A DNA stretch of 7,900 nt from Acidobacteriota bacterium (lineage in GTDB: Bacteria > Acidobacteriota > Vicinamibacteria > Vicinamibacterales > Vicinamibacteraceae), in the NCBI GenBank assembly GCA_013695405.1, contig JACDAO010000563.1, positions 1-7,900 of the forward strand, written 5' to 3'. The notes below the pieces were generated by a model. It had not been told where the DNA came from and made no database searches. It saw only the letters and a list, made by a program, of their open reading frames with translations. Shown one piece after another: positions 4,480-7,900 of this stretch; the stretch's first letter is position 1, and every line of letters starts with the position of its first letter. A program made the position numbers and the translations under genes.

Positions 4480-7400
4480 ATGACTCGCGTGAACCAAATC
4501 CTGCGGTGCGCCGGACTACTCTCGGCGTTGACGGTCGCGCTCTGCCTGCAGTCGCAGCCAGCGCACGCCCAGGCGATCTACGGCACCGTCACTGGCGTCG
4601 TCGCCGACGACTCGGACGCCGGTGTGCCTGGCGCCACGGTCAGCCTCAAGAACGAGGCCACCGGGCTCGACCTCGAAGCGGTGGCCGACGAGACCGGCAC
4701 CTACACCGTGCGCAATGTGACCGCGGGTCCGTACACGCTCCGCGCCACGTTGCAGGGCTTCAAGGAGTTCGTGCAGACCGGCATCCCGGTCACACCCGGC
4801 GGCATCGTGCGCGTCAACGCGCGGCTCGAGGTCGGCGCGCTGACCGAGTCGGTGACGGTCACCACTGAGGCGGCGCTACTCAAGACCGACAAGGCCGACG
4901 TCAGCGTCGACCTGCGTCCCGAAGACGTCGTCAACCTGCCGCTCAACCAGTACCGCAACTACCAGTACCTGATGAACCTGGTGCCCGGCGCCACGCCGCC
5001 CGCACTTCAGAACGCGCAGACCGACACACCCGGTCGCGCACTGTCGACCAACGTCAACGGCACCTCGCGCAACACCAACACGACGCGCATCGACGGCGCC
5101 GCCAGCATCAACGTCTGGCTGCCGCACCACGCCGGATACATCGCGCCGGTCGAGACCGTCGAGAATGTCAACATCGCGACGAACAGCTTCGATGCGGCCA
5201 CCGGCATGGCCGGCGGCGCCGCGATGTCAGTGTCGACCAAGTCGGGCACCAACAACGTGCGCGGATCGGCGTTCTACTTCCGCAACCAGGACGAACTCAA
5301 CGCCAGGCAGGGCTACTTCGATCCCACCAAGCTCGACGCCAGCACGTCGATCATGGGCGGCACGGTCGGCGGCCCGATTCTCAGGAACCGCCTGTTCTAC
5401 TTTGGCGGCTGGGAACGGAACCTCCAGCAGCAGAGCCGGTTCGACCAGTACACGGTGCCGACCGCGAAGATGCGCAACGGCGACTTCAGCGAAGTGCTGG
5501 CCTTCAACCCGAACTTCCGGATTTACGACCCGCGCACCGGCAACCCCACCACCGGCGCGGGGCGCGACGCGTTCCCGGGAGCGGTCATCCCGGCCGACCG
5601 CATCACCAGCATCTCGAGGACGATTCAGGCGCTCTACCCGGCGCCAAACAACGCCGGCACCAACAATGGTCTCCAGAACAACCTGTTCGTCGACCGTTTC
5701 CCGGAGGCGACGCGCGACAACTACGATGGCAAGATCAACTGGAACCGCACCTCGGCGCACCAGATCTGGGCCAAGTACTCGATGATGGACGCGAGCGTGC
5801 AGGACCTGTTCTACCTGCCCTTCGACAACGCCGGCGGTGGCGACACCCAGGTCTACCTCGGCACGGTCGGCCAGACCTGGACGCTCAGCCCGACGCTGAT
5901 CCTCGACGGCAACGCTGGCTTCAACATCATGAAGCACCAGTCGCAGGGCCCGGACTTCGGCACCGACTACGGCCTCGACGTGTTCGGTATTCCCGGCACC
6001 AACTCGGCGGGACTGACCGGCAACAGTGCCACCGTGCCTGAGCGCCACAGCGGCATGCCGGCGTTCGACACCGGCCTGCGCATCCTCGGCAACAACTCGA
6101 CCTGGACCCCGGTGGTGCGTGACGAACGCAGCTACACCGCGACGATCAATCTGACCAAGGTGGCAGGCCGCCACGAGGTGCGGACCGGGTTCGACTTCGT
6201 GCGGCTGCAACTCAACCACTGGCAGCCGGAAGTCGGCAACCCGCGCGGCACATTTTCTTTTGGCGGCGGTATTACCGGCATCCCGGGCTACGCCGGCGTC
6301 GGCGGCTGGAACTCGTACGCGTCGTTCCTGCTCGGACAGGTCAGCAGCTACGGCAAGAGCGTGCAGTTCGAGGAGTTGACCGGGCGCGAGAACCAGTTCG
6401 GCCTGTACGTCGCCGATCGCTGGCAGGTCAACGAAAAGCTGACCCTGAACCTCGGTCTGCGCTACGAGAACTACCCGCTGATGTCGCGTGCCGATCGTGG
6501 CCTTGAAGTGCTGGAACTGGACACCTTCAACGTCCGCCTCGGCGGTCTCGGGGGCAACCCGGACGACCTCGGCATCAAGACCAGCAACACCCTGTTCGCG
6601 CCGCGGCTCGGTGCGGCGTACCGGCTGAATGACGCCACGGTGCTGCGCGCCGGTTACGGCCGGACGTTCAATCCGCTTCCCTGGTCTCGGCCGTTGCGCG
6701 GCCGCTACCCTGCGACGATCGCGTACACGGAGGCAGGACCGAACGGCTTCATTCCGTACGGCAACCTGGCGCAGGGCATCCCGGGCGCACCAAACCCGGA
6801 TGTGCAGAGCGGCAACATCCTGCTGCCGCGCGGTGTCGTCATGAACTGGCCAGACCCCGATAACGTCAAGCGCGGGTCGATCCACTCCTGGAACGTCTTT
6901 GCCGAGCGGCGGCTGCCACTCGACCTGGCGTTGAGCGCCGGCTACGTCGGGACAGCCACGCGAGACAGCTACGGCATCCGCAACCTCAACTACGCCGAGT
7001 TCGGCGGGAACGTCAACCGACAGCTTTTCGCGCGAGCGGGCAACGCCGACATCAACGAGTTCTCCTCGTTCGCGTATGCGAACTACCACTCGCTGCAGAT
7101 GGCCCTCAACCGGCCCTTCAAAAATGGGCTACTGCTCAAGGGCGCGTACACATTGAGCAAGGCCCTCAACATCACCGACGAGGAAGCGGGGGCGGTGGCA
7201 TGGAACCAGCCGTCGCAGTACGAGCGGAACTACGCGCGGACCGGGTACGACCGCCCGCACATGCTGCAGCTCGGGTTCGTCTACGAACTGCCGTTCCTGC
7301 GCGAGGCCACCGGGATCCTGCCGCAGCTGGTGAAGAACTGGCAGATCAACGGCATCGGCTCGTGGCTGTCGGGAACCCCGTTCTCGGTCGGCGGCGACAA

Positions 7401-7773
7401 CGGGCTGTTGCAGCAAGCCGGCGGTTTTCAGTCGGCCAATGTGACGGGGGAGTTGAAGGGCGGCTTCGGCGAAGCCGGCCCGGACGAGCCGTGGTACGAC
7501 CCGTCGCAGTTCAGCCAGCCGGGCAACGCCTGGGGCAACAGCGGCCGCAACGCCTTCCGCGGGCCCTCCAATTGGAACCTCGACTTCTCGCTGTTCCGCG
7601 CGTTCCCGATCGGCAGCAGGCGCCTTGAACTGCGCGCCGAGTCGCAGAACGTCTTCAACCACGCCCAGTGGGCCAACCCGGTCACCGGTCTGACCGACCT
7701 GAACTTCATGCGCATCCGCACGCTCGCCCGGCCGCCACGCACGGTGCAGCTCGGGCTCCGCTTCCAGTTCTGA
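4480..7773 (+). CDS. Oar-like TonB-dependent receptor with carboxypeptidase-regulatory-like domain
   Basis: A complete 1,097-residue outer-membrane receptor, expected to import a bulky or scarce ligand using TonB/ExbBD energy; the ligand is unknown. Residues 1-30 form a Sec signal peptide (hydrophobic LLSALTVALCL, then a PAHA|QA cleavage site). Residues about 34-118 are a carboxypeptidase-regulatory-like beta domain (GTVTGVV, VPGATVSLKN, GTYTVRNVTAGPYTL). A plug follows (ESVTVTTEA from 123, a TonB-box-like stretch, then NLPLNQYRNYQYLMNLVPG). The rest is beta-barrel rich in aromatic and Asn/Gly residues. The last 41 residues, from NVFNHAQWANP to the terminal LGLRFQF, carry the family's closing strands and the C-terminal phenylalanine needed for barrel assembly. 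This is the Oar-like type expanded in Acidobacteriota, normally without a SusD partner, and none is seen here. ATG 4480 is set by its Shine-Dalgarno; ATG 4462 is in frame and would add six residues. Confidence 0.93.
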   Translation: MTRVNQILRCAGLLSALTVALCLQSQPAHAQAIYGTVTGVVADDSDAGVPGATVSLKNEATGLDLEAVADETGTYTVRNVTAGPYTLRATLQGFKEFVQTGIPVTPGGIVRVNARLEVGALTESVTVTTEAALLKTDKADVSVDLRPEDVVNLPLNQYRNYQYLMNLVPGATPPALQNAQTDTPGRALSTNVNGTSRNTNTTRIDGAASINVWLPHHAGYIAPVETVENVNIATNSFDAATGMAGGAAMSVSTKSGTNNVRGSAFYFRNQDELNARQGYFDPTKLDASTSIMGGTVGGPILRNRLFYFGGWERNLQQQSRFDQYTVPTAKMRNGDFSEVLAFNPNFRIYDPRTGNPTTGAGRDAFPGAVIPADRITSISRTIQALYPAPNNAGTNNGLQNNLFVDRFPEATRDNYDGKINWNRTSAHQIWAKYSMMDASVQDLFYLPFDNAGGGDTQVYLGTVGQTWTLSPTLILDGNAGFNIMKHQSQGPDFGTDYGLDVFGIPGTNSAGLTGNSATVPERHSGMPAFDTGLRILGNNSTWTPVVRDERSYTATINLTKVAGRHEVRTGFDFVRLQLNHWQPEVGNPRGTFSFGGGITGIPGYAGVGGWNSYASFLLGQVSSYGKSVQFEELTGRENQFGLYVADRWQVNEKLTLNLGLRYENYPLMSRADRGLEVLELDTFNVRLGGLGGNPDDLGIKTSNTLFAPRLGAAYRLNDATVLRAGYGRTFNPLPWSRPLRGRYPATIAYTEAGPNGFIPYGNLAQGIPGAPNPDVQSGNILLPRGVVMNWPDPDNVKRGSIHSWNVFAERRLPLDLALSAGYVGTATRDSYGIRNLNYAEFGGNVNRQLFARAGNADINEFSSFAYANYHSLQMALNRPFKNGLLLKGAYTLSKALNITDEEAGAVAWNQPSQYERNYARTGYDRPHMLQLGFVYELPFLREATGILPQLVKNWQINGIGSWLSGTPFSVGGDNGLLQQAGGFQSANVTGELKGGFGEAGPDEPWYDPSQFSQPGNAWGNSGRNAFRGPSNWNLDFSLFRAFPIGSRRLELRAESQNVFNHAQWANPVTGLTDLNFMRIRTLARPPRTVQLGLRFQF

Positions 7774-7807
7774 CTCGGTCGATACCCCTTCGCCTCCAAA
7801 GGACTTC

Positions 7808-7837
7808 AGGCGGCCGGCGACATCACGCCGGCCGCCT
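7808..7837 (+). terminator. Strong hairpin after the receptor gene, without a U tract
   Basis: Perfect 12-bp arms, AGGCGGCCGGCG (7808-7819) and its complement (7826-7837), enclose a 6-base loop ACATCA; one more C-G pair can form outside. It begins 35 nt after the receptor stop codon. No run of T follows, so it is not a standard intrinsic terminator. It may still stabilise the mRNA 3' end, slow polymerase or act with Rho. Confidence 0.5.
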
Positions 7838-7876
7838 GGGCCCGTCACCTGCCACGCTGCCGTCCGCGCCGTTTAC

Positions 7877-7882
7877 AAAGGA
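7877..7882 (+). promoter_or_regulatory. Shine-Dalgarno of the gene starting at the window edge
   Basis: AAAGGA lies 9 nt before the ATG at 7892, an acceptable spacing. It is the main support for a gene starting there. Confidence 0.45.
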
Positions 7883-7891
7883 CTATCGTCG

Positions 7892-7900
7892 ATGATCGCG
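7892..7900 (+). CDS. Probable start of another plus-strand gene (three codons only)
   Basis: ATG ATC GCG at the window edge follows an AAAGGA at suitable spacing, 118 nt after the receptor stop. The protein cannot be identified from three codons. It could be read on from the receptor gene if the hairpin at 7808-7837 does not stop transcription. Confidence 0.4.

Noticed and set aside
5227..7089. 620-codon open frame on the minus strand inside the receptor gene
   Set aside because: It lies wholly opposite a well-supported receptor reading frame. Its product is Val/Ala/Arg-rich with no domain pattern, as expected for an antisense shadow in GC-rich DNA.

Overview
This is a GC-rich stretch of bacterial chromosome whose gene content fits an Acidobacteriota member, possibly class Vicinamibacteria. 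The main pointer is an Oar-like TonB-dependent receptor with an N-terminal carboxypeptidase-regulatory-like domain, a family greatly expanded in that phylum. A Tat-exported Gfo/Idh/MocA oxidoreductase ending in a planctomycete/acidobacterial-type C-terminal region supports this. The assignment is inference from family knowledge, not from a marker gene.

Layout, left to right. (1) Bases 1-150, minus strand: first 50 codons of a RimJ/RimL-type GNAT acetyltransferase that runs off the window. (2) 151-239: short gap holding copy A of a REP-like palindromic repeat. (3) 240-1586, minus: complete Tat-exported Gfo/Idh/MocA oxidoreductase. (4) 1587-1784: divergent intergenic region with copy B of the same repeat and two -10 boxes, each only 8-9 nt from a start codon that lacks a Shine-Dalgarno. 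(5) 1785-3023, plus: cytoplasmic metallophosphoesterase with the motif set of purple acid phosphatases and a long N-terminal extension. (6) 3030-4328, minus: LarA-family (nickel-pincer-nucleotide) racemase/epimerase homologue, tail to tail with the phosphoesterase across 6 bp. (7) 4329-4479: divergent promoter region with a good sigma70-like promoter for the next gene. (8) 4480-7773, plus: complete 1,097-residue Oar-like TonB-dependent receptor. (9) 7774-7891: a strong hairpin, then an SD and ATG that probably open another plus-strand gene at 7892.

No operon is certain. The racemase homologue and the outer-membrane receptor share one divergent control region, so uptake of an organic or sugar acid coupled to stereochemical interconversion is a reasonable but unproven idea. 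The periplasmic oxidoreductase would suit sugar or sugar-acid chemistry in the same cell, but nothing here ties it to the other genes. No defence system, CRISPR array, tRNA, rRNA or complete mobile element is visible. The most distinctive non-coding feature is the pair of GTAG-headed palindromic repeats in the same orientation around the oxidoreductase gene.
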